DNA of 64,000 nt from Erwinia sp. ErVv1 (GCF_900068895.1 NZ_CDPK01000016.1:8974-72973), one strand, 5' to 3'; numbered from the stretch's first letter, positions 36,965 to 46,611 are shown. Notes: generated by a model not told the origin, from the letters alone. Numbers and translations: made by a program.

Positions 36965-37435
36965 TCATAAATTCTGTAATTTTTCACGCACATCATAGCA
37001 GCGGGCTAAAGCAAACTTATTATTGTGTGCCTTATATGACGTTTCACAATCACTAAGCAGATTTTTAAGCGCAATCAATCTTGCTCGCCTATGCTTGTTT
37101 AGAAACACAGAAGAGTTACTTAAAATGACATCGATCTGAGGTTTCAAACTAAACAAATTATCTGCATGATTGATTTTTATTGTAGCAAAGGCCTTATATG
37201 TTGTATTACGGTTAGGATGGCCAAGGGGAAGATACCTGTTTTGATACTCTTGCTTAGCACTTTTTTTTTGTTGTAATGTTGCGCTATTCAGGATGATGTT
37301 GGCTTTAGCTCTGCCATACTTTTGAAGTTGACCGATATCAACACTTAATTGCCTATGCGATTTGAACGCTGTTCTTAGTGCAAAGACACCACTTAGTGCA
37401 GCTACAGCAGCGATACCAATTTTTACATCAATCAT
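36965..37435 (-). CDS. unknown membrane-anchored protein, satellite cargo
   Basis: A 156-residue protein with one N-terminal hydrophobic segment (VKIGIAAVAALSGVFAL) followed by a basic helical domain rich in Lys, Asn and Arg. AT-rich compared with the replication genes, which suggests separate acquisition. No family recognised. It lies alone, convergent with the primase gene. Confidence 0.55.
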   Translation of the reverse strand: MIDVKIGIAAVAALSGVFALRTAFKSHRQLSVDIGQLQKYGRAKANIILNSATLQQKKSAKQEYQNRYLPLGHPNRNTTYKAFATIKINHADNLFSLKPQIDVILSNSSVFLNKHRRARLIALKNLLSDCETSYKAHNNKFALARCYDVREKLQNL

Positions 37436-37748
37436 TTGGCATTCCTTTGTTGGATTAACTGATCTGCCCCTGTTGTAAAGGCTACTATTCAGCTAATGAA
37501 TTGATAGTTGTGATAATACAGCCCTACTCGTGGACAACTATGTCTACTTCCCGCTCTTATTGGACACATCACCTGATCAGGCTGGACGCTAGTTGCCAAC
37601 AGTAAAATTATAAATAGTTAAAAACATTAATATAAGAAGACAGCCTATTATGGCTGCCTTTAAAAAAAATTGATCTAACATAATAATCCACACTTCATAA
37701 AAGGAGAGTTTTACTTCACCGCAAAACCCTCAGAAAATTAATTTTCAC
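37436..37748. other. gap in satellite cargo region
   Basis: 313 AT-rich bases between two minus-strand cargo genes. No gene or clear signal seen. Confidence 0.3.
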
Positions 37749-38120
37749 TCAATCGTCAAGCAACTGATCAAGAATGCTGTCTATACCAGCTGCCTTTTCA
37801 CTTACAGTTGCAAAAAGGTCATTAAGTATTGGCCTTCGGTCGCTGACTTCCCAAATTATCTTGTTCCTAGATGAGTTTAGAAAAGCAAAACAAGTTTTTT
37901 CATCCCAATGGTACTCATCTTCATCTGTGTAATACTTAAACCTCCTTAAGAATACAGCGAGGTTTTTTTCCTTATACCAAGCAGCATAAAGCAAAGGAAT
38001 AATATCTTCGGTGCCATCTTCAAAATATTTAGGTGGTTCTAAAACCTCCCACTCAATCTTACCTAAAACTGTTCTTTGAATTATTTTAGTAATAAGCGAT
38101 GAAACCTTATCGTCGGTCAT
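37749..38120 (-). CDS. unknown acidic cytosolic protein, second gene of cargo pair
   Basis: A 123-residue soluble, acidic protein (MTDDKVSSLITKIIQRT, YTDEDEYHWDEKTCFAF). No domain recognised. It starts 3 bases after the stop codon of the membrane protein gene at 38124-38618, so they form a two-gene operon. AT-rich. A membrane protein paired with a small cytosolic one at the edge of a satellite may be a toxin/immunity or defence unit; this is inference from position only. Confidence 0.55.
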   Translation of the reverse strand: MTDDKVSSLITKIIQRTVLGKIEWEVLEPPKYFEDGTEDIIPLLYAAWYKEKNLAVFLRRFKYYTDEDEYHWDEKTCFAFLNSSRNKIIWEVSDRRPILNDLFATVSEKAAGIDSILDQLLDD

Positions 38121-38123
38121 TTT

Positions 38124-38618
38124 TTAGTCCCAATGTGAATCTTTAATCATTTGTGTTAGAGACGTAGTTAATCCGCCTAATTCACCATATATTTTCCAAG
38201 CTTCTTTCACATCAGTTATCTGGATATAACGATATGGCCCTATCAACAGCTTCCTATATTTAAGCTTTGAAAGTAATGATTTAGCTTTTGTATTGTTGGA
38301 GCTATCCAGCTTGAGTAAAATGTTTTCAATTAGCCCTGCGCACTTCAAAAACTCAGAAGTAAGTAGTTCAAGATGTATATCTTTTTGCCTCAAATGCCTC
38401 AGTATTTCCGATGAACTTTTTGACAAATCTTCGCTAAGTTGAGGGAGCCTCGCTTTTGATAAAAACTTTAATTTAATTTCTTTTGTCTGATTAAATATTA
38501 TGTAGGTGAAAATAAAACCTATAATAGTAATTAAAAAGCCGACAATAGTCATAATTGTTGATGCATCAACAAGCCACTGAGGTAGATATGACATTTTCAT
38601 TACATTATTTTTTTTCAA
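38124..38618 (-). CDS. unknown membrane protein, first gene of cargo pair
   Basis: A 164-residue protein with one strong membrane helix at about 17-42 (IMTIVGFLITIIGFIFTYIIF) and a helical cytosolic domain behind it. The layout, a single N-terminal helix plus a helical domain, recalls membrane components of several small phage-defence systems, but I recognise no family. First gene of a two-gene unit with the acidic protein, 3 bases apart. Confidence 0.58.
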   Translation of the reverse strand: MKKNNVMKMSYLPQWLVDASTIMTIVGFLITIIGFIFTYIIFNQTKEIKLKFLSKARLPQLSEDLSKSSSEILRHLRQKDIHLELLTSEFLKCAGLIENILLKLDSSNNTKAKSLLSKLKYRKLLIGPYRYIQITDVKEAWKIYGELGGLTTSLTQMIKDSHWD

Positions 38619-38894
38619 TTCATTCCATATTAGATCATCATTTGAGTGAATATCAAGAAAAATTTATAAGCCTGACACCACTAACTATCTTGATGGAAAT
38701 TTTGAGGGTTAGATGTCATAACTTCTGTTATCACCTTTCACTGGAAGGCGCGAGATTTAATAGTTCCTATCTACTTCCGCTGCTTGCTCAAAGCCGACTT
38801 GCAACGTAGGCGATAGGTTCCTTTCAGCCAAGCAATGAAACCGGCCATCTTCCGTAGTGGACGAAAATCCAAACATTGCCATCATACTTCTACG

Positions 38895-39012
38895 TCTGAA
38901 GGTGAATGGTGTTCACCCCGGGTGAAGAGTGGTGAAGAGTACTCGTCTAAGTGATCACCAGGTAACCTAATGATTATTCATAATAAAAATCAAAGGTGAA
39001 CAGGGTGAACAC
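38895..39012. repeat. iteron cluster B (GGTGAACA repeats)
   Basis: TGTTCACC at 38911-38918 and GGTGAACA at 38995-39002 and 39004-39011, with variants GGTGAATG (38902) and two GGTGAAGA (38922, 38933). With cluster A this makes two alpha-type binding regions about 6.4 kb apart on either side of the primase operon, as ori and crr do in P4. The remaining bases from 38619 to 38894 show no gene. Confidence 0.75.
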
Positions 39013-39108
39013 TTTTTTGTAAAATCTTTTTTTTTGAAGATAACCTGTGCATTTAGTTTCATAAATTCTTAACTTATCACCAATCGTAAAGCCAAAGACG
39101 TAATGGCA

Positions 39109-39132
39109 TTGGTATACGCTTAGGTATACCAA
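39109..39132. promoter_or_regulatory. integrase arm-type sites (attR side)
   Basis: TTGGTATAC-gctta-GGTATACCAA, an inverted pair of the motif found near attL. Confidence 0.55.
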
Positions 39133-39183
39133 TCAAAGTTGAACTCATAACAATCACTTGAAAACATAAAGTTGCGGATAAAA

Positions 39184-39257
39184 TTCAGATTCCGCCAGCG
39201 ACCAGACCCATTCGATGAAGTCCTGAAAGCCCGCAAGGCGTAAGCCCTGCGGGCTTT
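39184..39257 (+). other. attR of the P4-like satellite
   Basis: TTCAGATTCCGCCAGC (39184-39199) mirrors the end of tmRNA, 12,362 bp from the first copy; AAGTCCTGAAAGCCCGC (39218-39234) is shared with attL, and a terminator hairpin follows, probably the original ssrA terminator. The element is thus about 12.4 kb. Confidence 0.68.
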
Positions 39258-39275
39258 TTTGTATCTGTAACCCTT

Positions 39276-39894
39276 ACGAAATGATCCGTCTGAATCCAGA
39301 GATAATTGCCCGGCTCAAACGGCAACTGGCGGAACAGGCCGGGGAGTTGGCCATCCTCCTAAAGCCGCGAGATAATTAGCGAAGCGCCTGAAATGAACTA
39401 TGTCTTCATTGACAATCACCAGGTTGAATTCAGTATCAAAGCCATGTGCCATATGTTACGGGTCGCGTGCTGTTATCGGCTGGTCAATGTCATCGCGCAT
39501 GACGGCACAACTGGCCCGTGAGGGACTAGAGATGGCGTTGTGGCGACGAATACATCCGGAAAATGCCATTGTTCATACAGACCGGGGTGGACAATACTGC
39601 TCAGAGGATTATCAGGCGCTACTGAAACGGCATAATCTGCGGGGTAGCATAAGCGCAAGAGGCAACTGTTACGACAATGCCTGTGTGGAAAGCTTCTTTC
39701 ACTCGCTGAAAGTGGCATGCATTCACGGAGAAAGGTTTACCCGTCGGTAAATCATGCGCACGGCGGTATTTAATTATACAGAGTGCGATTACAATCGCTG
39801 GCGACGCCACAATGCATGTAGTGGACTCAGTAAGGAACAGTTTGAAAACCAGAACCTCGCTTAGGAGCCTGTCCACATTACGCGGGTAGGCTCA
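39276..39894 (+). mobile_element. IS3-family element remnant (IS1222-like), internally deleted
   Basis: The end of orfA (RLKRQLAEQAGELAILLK) and start of orfB ([19 protein letters not shown]) are joined to the far part of orfB. The right end reads TGTCCACATTACGCGGGTAGGCTCA, as in IS3-group inverted repeats; after it the DNA resumes in a microcin-like frame. The left end could not be placed. Confidence 0.8.
39283..39864 (+). pseudogene. IS3-family transposase pseudogene
   Basis: OrfA is frameshifted near 39357, orfB loses several hundred bases between MCHMLRVA and AVIGWSMSS, and an in-frame TAA interrupts the end (after GERFTRR). The rest of the rve integrase core is clear: [38 protein letters not shown] and [19 protein letters not shown]. 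The element cannot move by itself. Confidence 0.85.
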
Positions 39895-40072
39895 TGACCG
39901 AGGGGTTTATGGCGGTGCAGCTATGATGGGTGTATGTACAGGTATAGGTATAACCACTGTCGGAGTTGGAGGTGTTGCATGCGCAGCCGTAGGTTCGGTG
40001 ATTGGTGGGTATATGGGAAGCACGGGCGCAGAAACAATCATCAATAAAGTAATAGAATATTATGATAAATAA
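39895..40072 (+). pseudogene. 5'-truncated microcin-like gene
   Basis: After the IS end the frame reads DRGVYGGAAMMGVCTGIG, GVGGVACAAVGSVIGGYMG and ends INKVIEYYDK. It is short, glycine/alanine-rich with two cysteines, like the mature part of class II microcins, but its leader and start are missing, cut by the IS3-family element. It overlaps the next gene by 11 bases, as expected of a bacteriocin/immunity pair. The microcin label rests on composition and context. Confidence 0.5.
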
Positions 40073-40451
40073 TCAAATGTTAGCACACGCAGCGTTATTT
40101 TTTGGACTGGCAGGCAGTGGTTTAATATTCCTTTCGTTTTTGATCTATGTAGTAAAAAGACAGGATTATTATAAGTTAGTCTCATCCTATACGAATAAAT
40201 ACGACTTCCCTGCTCCATATTCTTTCTACCATATGGTCGGTTTTTTTGGAGCGTTCCCGGTAATTCGATTCTTTATAAAATTAAGCCAGAAAAAGAAAAT
40301 GTATTTTTTAGATCACACTAATCCTGCTTATTCTTTTTTTGATGATAATCGGTTAAAAATTCATTCATGGATGAAGCTCTTTACCTTTTTATGGCTTACG
40401 GCGACGGCGTGTCTTGTCTTTTTCGCTTTTTTGGGCCTGCTTTTACCGTGA
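40062..40451 (+). CDS. putative immunity protein, multi-pass membrane protein
   Basis: A 129-residue protein with hydrophobic segments at about 8-31, 52-70 and 103-128 and a central polar loop (DHTNPAYSFFDDNRLKIHS). Its start lies within the end of the microcin-like remnant. Membrane topology and this overlap suggest an immunity protein that has outlived its microcin. The sequence matches no family that I can name. Confidence 0.5.
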   Translation: MINNQMLAHAALFFGLAGSGLIFLSFLIYVVKRQDYYKLVSSYTNKYDFPAPYSFYHMVGFFGAFPVIRFFIKLSQKKKMYFLDHTNPAYSFFDDNRLKIHSWMKLFTFLWLTATACLVFFAFLGLLLP

Positions 40452-40664
40452 TCATAGCAGTGGACCTATCAGATATAGAATCATTGCGCAAAATTCGCAT
40501 TCATTTGTTTATTACCCGCTGAGAGTCCGCAGACATCAGAAATAAAATAGAGTTAATAAAATAAGCTTAGAAAGGGAAAAGGACAACGTTTAGCACGTAA
40601 CGACACTCCCCTGTCACTTAAAACCATAAAACTTAAATTAATAACTGACCAGTATGGCTCCTAA

Positions 40665-40682
40665 ATCCTACAGATGTAGGAT
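40665..40682 (+). promoter_or_regulatory. EvgA-like box upstream of frc
   Basis: ATCCTACA-GA-TGTAGGAT is a perfect 18 bp palindrome close to the EvgA motif TTCYTACA-N2-TGTARGAA. In E. coli the yfdXWUVE operon is induced by EvgA under acid stress. It is about 220 bp upstream of frc. The rest of 40452-40902 shows no gene, and yfdX is not present. Confidence 0.65.
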
Positions 40683-40902
40683 GAAGACTACGACAATAAA
40701 TCTTTCCTCTCATACTTTAAAGTTAACATTGGAAGTATACTTATTTTCCGCTAAAAATGATGACTGCGTGATATAAGTTAACCATGGGCCAGCATTGAAA
40801 TAAAATAACTTCTGTCAATATTCTTTAATCAGGATATCGCTGGCCGTGAAATGCTTTATGTCTCTCAGGGTATTCATATTTATAATTTAAGGTAATGTTT
40901 AC

Positions 40903-42153
40903 ATGTCACATCCACTAACTGGAATAAAAGTTTTAGACTTTACGGGTGTTCAATCAGGGCCATCCTGTACGCAAATGCTGGCATGGTTTGGTGCTGATGT
41001 TATAAAAATTGAAAGACCGGGCGTTGGGGATGTTACCCGCCACCAGCTGCGCGATATCCCCGATATCGATGCTCTTTATTTCACTATGCTCAACAGTAAT
41101 AAGCGTTCCATTGAATTAAACACTAAAACGCCGGAAGGCAAAGAGGTGATGGAAAAACTTATTCGAGAAGCAGATGTTCTGGTGGAAAACTTTCATCCGG
41201 GTGCGATGGATCATATGGGCTTCACATGGGAGTATATTCAGGAAATTAATCCCCGATTAATTTTCGGTTCGATTAAGGGTTTTAATGACTGCTCGCCATA
41301 CGTAAATGTTAAAGCGTATGAAAACGTCGCTCAGGCCGCAGGTGGCGCAGCGTCAACCACAGGTTTTTGGGACGGCCCGCCGTTAGTCAGCTCAGCAGCA
41401 TTAGGAGACAGCAATACCGGGATGCATCTGCTGATTGGATTGCTGGCCGCGTTGCTACACCGGGAAAAAACGGGCCGTGGCCAGCGTGTTACCATGTCTA
41501 TGCAGGATGCAGTTCTGAACCTGTGCCGTGTCAAATTGCGCGATCAGCAGCGTCTTGAAAAAGTCGGTTACCTTGAAGAGTACCCTCAATACCCGAATGG
41601 TCAATTCGGCGATGCAGTGCCTCGTGGTGGCAATGCAGGCGGTGGCGGCCAGCCTGGCTGGATCCTGAAATGTAAAGGGTGGGAAACCGATCCAAACGCC
41701 TATATCTATTTCACCATACAGGAACAGAACTGGGAAAACACCTGTAAAGCGGTTAATAAACCTGAATGGATTAATGATGCGGCTTATAGCACCGCAGCTG
41801 CACGCCAACCTCATATATTTGATATCTTCGCTGAAATTGAAAAACACCTGTCAAATATGGACAAGCATGAAGCCGTGGCATATTTAAGCCAGTACGATGT
41901 GCCCTGCGCTCCAGTATTAAGCATGAAAGAAATTGCACGTGATACCTCTTTGCGTGAAAGCGGAAGTGTTGTGGAAGTTGAACAGCCTCAGCGCGGTAAA
42001 TATCTTACCGTGGGTTGCCCGATGAAGTTCTCTGGATTTACGCCGGATATTAAAGCTGCACCATTATTAGGCCAGCATACAGACGATATTCTTAAAGAAC
42101 TGGGTTATAGCGAAGAAGAAATTAACGTTATGCGTACCCATAAAGCCATTTGA
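40903..42153 (+). CDS. frc: formyl-CoA:oxalate CoA-transferase
   Basis: A 416-residue class III CoA-transferase, same length as E. coli Frc (YfdW). It moves CoA from formyl-CoA to oxalate. Family signatures: [20 protein letters not shown], the catalytic Asp region in [20 protein letters not shown], the glycine loop [12 protein letters not shown], and [20 protein letters not shown]. With oxc it degrades oxalate to formate and CO2, using up a proton, which gives acid tolerance and removes oxalate from plants. First gene of an operon with oxc, yfdV and yfdE. Confidence 0.96.
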   Translation: MSHPLTGIKVLDFTGVQSGPSCTQMLAWFGADVIKIERPGVGDVTRHQLRDIPDIDALYFTMLNSNKRSIELNTKTPEGKEVMEKLIREADVLVENFHPGAMDHMGFTWEYIQEINPRLIFGSIKGFNDCSPYVNVKAYENVAQAAGGAASTTGFWDGPPLVSSAALGDSNTGMHLLIGLLAALLHREKTGRGQRVTMSMQDAVLNLCRVKLRDQQRLEKVGYLEEYPQYPNGQFGDAVPRGGNAGGGGQPGWILKCKGWETDPNAYIYFTIQEQNWENTCKAVNKPEWINDAAYSTAAARQPHIFDIFAEIEKHLSNMDKHEAVAYLSQYDVPCAPVLSMKEIARDTSLRESGSVVEVEQPQRGKYLTVGCPMKFSGFTPDIKAAPLLGQHTDDILKELGYSEEEINVMRTHKAI

Positions 42154-42205
42154 TATTGCGGGGAGCCCTCAGGCTCCTCCTGCCAGTTAAAACATTGAGG
42201 TTTAT

Positions 42206-43894
42206 ATGTCTGAGCAAGCCCGCTTGACAGATGGTATGCATATCATCGTCGAAGCACTGAAGAAAAATAATATCCATACTATTTACGGCGTCGCCGGCAT
42301 TCCAGTAACCGATTTGGCCCGTCATGCACAAGCGGAAGGCATCCGTTATATTGGTTTTCGTCATGAACAGTCCGCGGGATATGCCGCTGCGATTAGCGGT
42401 TTTATCACTCAAAAACCGGGTATCTGCCTCACCGTGTCAGCCCCCGGTTTCCTGAATGGTTTGACAGCCCTGGCGCATGCGACGGTAAATGGTTTTCCAA
42501 TGATTCAAATCAGCGGTTCAAGCAATCGTGCAATCGTCGACCTCCAGCAGGGCGACTACGAAGAGCTGGACCAGATGAACGCGGCGAAGCCTTATGCTAA
42601 AGCGTCTTATCGCGTTAACCGGCCCGAAGATTTAGGCATTGCACTGGCGCGCGCCATCCGTGCCGCTGTCTCTGGACGTCCGGGCGGCGTTTATCTGGAT
42701 TTAACCGCCGAGGTTCTTGCAGCGCCACTGGAGAAAGATGCCGCAGCAAAATCGATTTTCGCTGTTGAAAATGCTGCGCCGCAATACCCCCCCTGCCCCT
42801 CTTCGGTAAATCGTGCGCTTAGTTTACTGGCGAGCGCAAAGCGCCCATTGATCATCCTCGGTAAAGGCGCAGCATATTCGCAGGCCGATGGGCCTATTCG
42901 CGACTTTATTGAGACGACTCAGATTCCTTTTTTACCCATGTCGATGGCAAAAGGATTGCTGGAAGATACGCACCCGCAGTCGGCTGCCACCGCCAGATCT
43001 TTCGTACTGGCGAACGCGGATGTGGTGATGTTAGTGGGCGCCCGCCTTAACTGGCTGTTATCGCATGGTAAAAAAGGCTGGGCTCAGGATACACAGTATA
43101 TTCAGTTAGAAATTGATCCCCAGGAGATAGACAGCAACCGCCCCATTGCGGCCCCGGTGGTCGGCGATATTGCATCCAGCATGCAGGCATTTGTCAGCAA
43201 AGTTCTGGAACATCCTTTCGTTGCTCCCCGTGACTGGATTGAATCACTGGACCAGCACCGGCAGCAGAACGTGGCAAAAATGCACGACAAGCTCTACACC
43301 GAAACGCCGCAGTTAAACTATTTCAATGCATTGCGTGCCATACGAGATGTGCTTGATGAAAACCGCGATATCTATGTTGTGAACGAGGGGGCAAATACCC
43401 TTGATAATGCTCGTAATATCATCAATATGTATAAGCCCCGCAGGCGTCTTGACTGTGGTACCTGGGGTGTGATGGGCGTTGGACTGGGCTACGCTATTGG
43501 CGCTGCGGTCACATCTGGTAAACCCGTACTGGCGATTGAGGGAGACAGCGCATTTGGTTTCAGTGGTATGGAGATTGAAACGATTTGTCGCTATAAGCTG
43601 CCGGTAACCGTGGTCATTTTCAATAACGGCGGCATTTATCGCGGCGACGGCGTGAACCTCAGCGGCGGCATGGACCCTTCTCCGACGGATCTCCTGCACC
43701 ATGCGCGTTATGAAAGAATTGCTGAAGCTTTTGGTGGAATGGGTCACCACGTTACGACGGCGCCTGAACTTCAGGAGGCCATAACGACCAGCCTTAATTC
43801 AGGCCAACCTACGATCATTAATGTAGTCATTGATCCTGCGGCGGGTACGGAGAGCGGACATATTACCCAGCTTAATCCTAAGCAAATCCAGTAA
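42206..43894 (+). CDS. oxc: oxalyl-CoA decarboxylase
   Basis: A 562-residue thiamine-diphosphate enzyme that turns oxalyl-CoA into formyl-CoA and CO2. The N-terminal Pyr domain ([21 protein letters not shown], with [16 protein letters not shown]) and the C-terminal PP domain with [21 protein letters not shown] and [10 protein letters not shown], the metal-binding motif, are clear. It starts 52 bases after frc. Length is near E. coli Oxc (564). Confidence 0.96.
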   Translation: MSEQARLTDGMHIIVEALKKNNIHTIYGVAGIPVTDLARHAQAEGIRYIGFRHEQSAGYAAAISGFITQKPGICLTVSAPGFLNGLTALAHATVNGFPMIQISGSSNRAIVDLQQGDYEELDQMNAAKPYAKASYRVNRPEDLGIALARAIRAAVSGRPGGVYLDLTAEVLAAPLEKDAAAKSIFAVENAAPQYPPCPSSVNRALSLLASAKRPLIILGKGAAYSQADGPIRDFIETTQIPFLPMSMAKGLLEDTHPQSAATARSFVLANADVVMLVGARLNWLLSHGKKGWAQDTQYIQLEIDPQEIDSNRPIAAPVVGDIASSMQAFVSKVLEHPFVAPRDWIESLDQHRQQNVAKMHDKLYTETPQLNYFNALRAIRDVLDENRDIYVVNEGANTLDNARNIINMYKPRRRLDCGTWGVMGVGLGYAIGAAVTSGKPVLAIEGDSAFGFSGMEIETICRYKLPVTVVIFNNGGIYRGDGVNLSGGMDPSPTDLLHHARYERIAEAFGGMGHHVTTAPELQEAITTSLNSGQPTIINVVIDPAAGTESGHITQLNPKQIQ

Positions 43895-43965
43895 AACTTT
43901 TTTCAGCCTTTTCATTACCGCACCACTTCTCGCTGTTAAAGTGGTGCAACATTACGGATATCGTC

Positions 43966-44910
43966 ATGTTTAGCTTTTTTTTGAGTGATTTATTACCCAT
44001 CATTGTGGTGATGCTATTAGGTTATGCCAGTGGTAAGCGCCATACGTTTTCTGAAGAACAGGCGCGCGCGCTAAATAAATTAGTGCTTAATTTCGCCTTG
44101 CCCGCTGCCTTATTTGTCTCTATTGCGCGTGCTGACAGGGATATGATATTTGCCGATACCCGGATGACAATCGTCGCGTTTATTGTTGTACTCGGCTGCT
44201 TTTTTTTCTCATGGTTCGGCTGCTATACCTTTTTTAAACGTACCCGTGCAGAAGCGGCTGTCTGCGCACTCATTGCCGGTTCTCCTACCATTGGTTTTCT
44301 CGGATTTGCAGTACTTGATCCGATTTATGGTGACTCCGTAAAAACGGGCCTGGTCGTCGCGATTATCTCGATTATCGTTAACGCTATTACTATTCCTATT
44401 GGACTCTATTTGCTTAATCCCTCTGCAAGAGACGACGATAAGGGGAGTAGCGGAAAAAGTGCTCTTGTTTCGGCATTTAAAGAACCCGTGGTATGGGCCC
44501 CCGTACTGGCTACAGCATTAGTCTTGCTCGGTATCAAAATACCCAATGCGTGGGAGCCTTGCTTTAACTTGATAGCACAAACGAATTCTGGCGTAGCCGT
44601 ATTTGCGGCGGGTTTGACGCTGGCTGCACATAAATTCGAATTCAGCCTGGAGATTGTTTACAACACCTTGCTAAAACTGATTTTAATGCCGCTGTTGATG
44701 CTATTGGTTGGGTGGCTGGTCCACGTTGATGCGCAACAATTGCAGATGATGGTGCTGGCTGGCGCATTACCGCCTGCATTCTCGGGTATTATTATTGCCA
44801 GCCGCTTTAATATATATACCCGCACAGGGACCGCATCGCTGGCTGTTAGCGTGTTGGGGTTCATTGTCACAGCGCCCATGTGGATTTATATCAGTCGTCT
44901 TGTTGCCTGA
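43966..44910 (+). CDS. yfdV: AEC family transporter YfdV
   Basis: A 314-residue inner-membrane protein with ten predicted helices in two halves, the auxin efflux carrier (AEC) family. Start [25 protein letters not shown] and motif [23 protein letters not shown] at the end are typical. In the oxalate operon it is a candidate for oxalate/formate exchange or uptake of oxalate; this is inferred from its location. It lies 72 bases after oxc. Confidence 0.92.
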   Translation: MFSFFLSDLLPIIVVMLLGYASGKRHTFSEEQARALNKLVLNFALPAALFVSIARADRDMIFADTRMTIVAFIVVLGCFFFSWFGCYTFFKRTRAEAAVCALIAGSPTIGFLGFAVLDPIYGDSVKTGLVVAIISIIVNAITIPIGLYLLNPSARDDDKGSSGKSALVSAFKEPVVWAPVLATALVLLGIKIPNAWEPCFNLIAQTNSGVAVFAAGLTLAAHKFEFSLEIVYNTLLKLILMPLLMLLVGWLVHVDAQQLQMMVLAGALPPAFSGIIIASRFNIYTRTGTASLAVSVLGFIVTAPMWIYISRLVA

Positions 44911-45013
44911 CCCATGATTTTTGAAAGATGATAATAATAGCATCTGTATAGAATACCTTCCGATAATGCCGGGCAATTCGCCGCTCCGGCATTTACTGTA
45001 AGAGATCATTATT

Positions 45014-46156
45014 ATGAATGAATCAATTTCTAAAGGGCCTTTTGATGGCCTGTTAATTATTGACCTGACACATGTTTTGAACGGTCCATTTGGCACACAG
45101 ATCCTGTGTGACTTAGGCGCTCGCGTGATTAAAGTTGAGCAGCCTGGCCACGGTGATGATACCCGAACTTACGGTCCTTATGTTGACGGTCAATCCCTCT
45201 ATTATAGTTTTGTAAACCGTGGCAAGGAGAGTGTTGTACTTAATTTAAAAGAGGATAAAGACCGCGCAATATTTATCAATATGCTACAAAAGGCAGATGT
45301 CCTTGCCGAAAACTTCCGTCCAGGAACCATGGAAAAGCTGGGCTTTTCCTGGGAGGCATTGCAAAAAATAAATCCCCGGCTGATTTACGCCTCATCATCA
45401 GGTTTTGGGCATACCGGTCCGATGAGAAATGCTCCCGCTTATGACACTATCATTCAGGCAATGAGCGGAATTATGATGGAAACCGGTTTTGCCGATGGCC
45501 CGCCCGTGAGAGTAGGAACATCCCTGTCGGACCTGTGTGCAGGCGTCTATATGTTTTGCGGCATTGCCAGCGCGCTTTATGGACGAGAAAAAAATGGCCG
45601 GGGAGCGCATGTTGATATCGCGATGTTTGATTCCACGTTGTCATTCCTCGAGCACGGTTTGATGGCATATATTGCGACAGGAAAATCACCGGAGCGGTTA
45701 GGTAATCGTCACCCTTATATGGCACCTTTTGATGTATTCAATACTCAGGATAAACCCGTCACGATTTGCTGCGGTAATGACAGCTTATTCCAGGCTTTAT
45801 GCAAGGCGTTGGATCTTGAGGCTCTGCCAGCGGATCCGCGTTTTGCCAGTAATGTGATGCGAGTGCAAAATCAAGCTCAACTGAAAATGAAGCTTGAAAG
45901 CGTTCTGAACACCCAACCTGCTGATTACTGGTTAAGCCGTATTCACCAGGCAGGCGTGCCAGTTGCCCCCTTGCTGAGCGTATCCGAGGCCATGGAGTTA
46001 CCTCAAACACAGGCCAGAAATATGCTGGTCGAAGCTGGCGGAATTCGGATGCCAGGTAATCCAATCAAAATAAGTGGTTATCCCGATCCACATATTCGTC
46101 CCGGTGCCGCTGCACTAGACCAGGATGGAGTGAAAATACGCCAGGAGTTTAATTAA
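45014..46156 (+). CDS. yfdE: acetyl-CoA:oxalate CoA-transferase YfdE
   Basis: A 380-residue class III CoA-transferase (LLIIDLTHVLNGPFGTQILCDLGARVIKVEQPGHGDDTR). The E. coli YfdE moves CoA from acetyl-CoA to oxalate and thus can feed Oxc independently of formyl-CoA. It lies about 100 bases after yfdV. An inverted repeat follows. The catalytic aspartate of the family should fall in the NAPAYDTIIQAMSG part. Confidence 0.92.
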   Translation: MNESISKGPFDGLLIIDLTHVLNGPFGTQILCDLGARVIKVEQPGHGDDTRTYGPYVDGQSLYYSFVNRGKESVVLNLKEDKDRAIFINMLQKADVLAENFRPGTMEKLGFSWEALQKINPRLIYASSSGFGHTGPMRNAPAYDTIIQAMSGIMMETGFADGPPVRVGTSLSDLCAGVYMFCGIASALYGREKNGRGAHVDIAMFDSTLSFLEHGLMAYIATGKSPERLGNRHPYMAPFDVFNTQDKPVTICCGNDSLFQALCKALDLEALPADPRFASNVMRVQNQAQLKMKLESVLNTQPADYWLSRIHQAGVPVAPLLSVSEAMELPQTQARNMLVEAGGIRMPGNPIKISGYPDPHIRPGAAALDQDGVKIRQEFN

Positions 46157-46179
46157 ACCCGGCCTCCGGTCTGGGGATA

Positions 46180-46217
46180 ACAATCTGTTCATGACTTGTA
46201 AGTGATGAACAGATTGT
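46180..46217 (+). repeat. inverted repeat after yfdE
   Basis: Perfect 13-base arms (ACAATCTGTTCAT / ATGAACAGATTGT) with a 12-base loop, but no T run. It may end the operon or stabilise the mRNA 3' end. No gene is seen from 46218 to 46534. Confidence 0.5.
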
Positions 46218-46534
46218 CACTCCGGTGCCATTATATGCGGATACCGGCTGTCACATGCCCAAACAAACTCTTCCAGCGCCTGTACGCCCACTTTTTGAGT
46301 GGAGCCTGTTAGTGGCGCCTGATAGTATGACGCTGATGAACATATAATTAACATCATACCAGGCTAATCACCGGGAAACAGTTCAGCAGCGCAATGATGC
46401 TGATAGTTCCCCATGTGTTGAACGCATCAGTTAACAACGACTAGTATAAATTCTATTTTTATTAATTTAACCACAAGTTTTTTCATCCATCTGATTTACA
46501 ATGTTTTTCTGGGACAGCATACGCAATTATTTTT

Positions 46535-46593
46535 TTGACAAAATAACCTCGGGCAAGTAATGTTTTTGATGAGCATTGATGCTCATCAAAAAC
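46535..46593 (+). promoter_or_regulatory. promoter with overlapping 32 bp palindrome before the microcin-like gene
   Basis: TTGACA (46535-46540), 17 bases, TAATGT (46558-46563). Over the expected start point lie perfect 15-base arms (GTTTTTGATGAGCAT / ATGCTCATCAAAAAC) with a 2-base centre (46562-46593). It could be a repressor operator or an mRNA hairpin close to the ribosome binding site. Confidence 0.75.
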
Positions 46594-46611
46594 ATATGAA
46601 GGAGTATTGTA

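Noticed and set aside
40452-40902. yfdX gene or remnant upstream of frc
   Set aside because: The gap has stops in all frames and no resemblance to YfdX that I could see.
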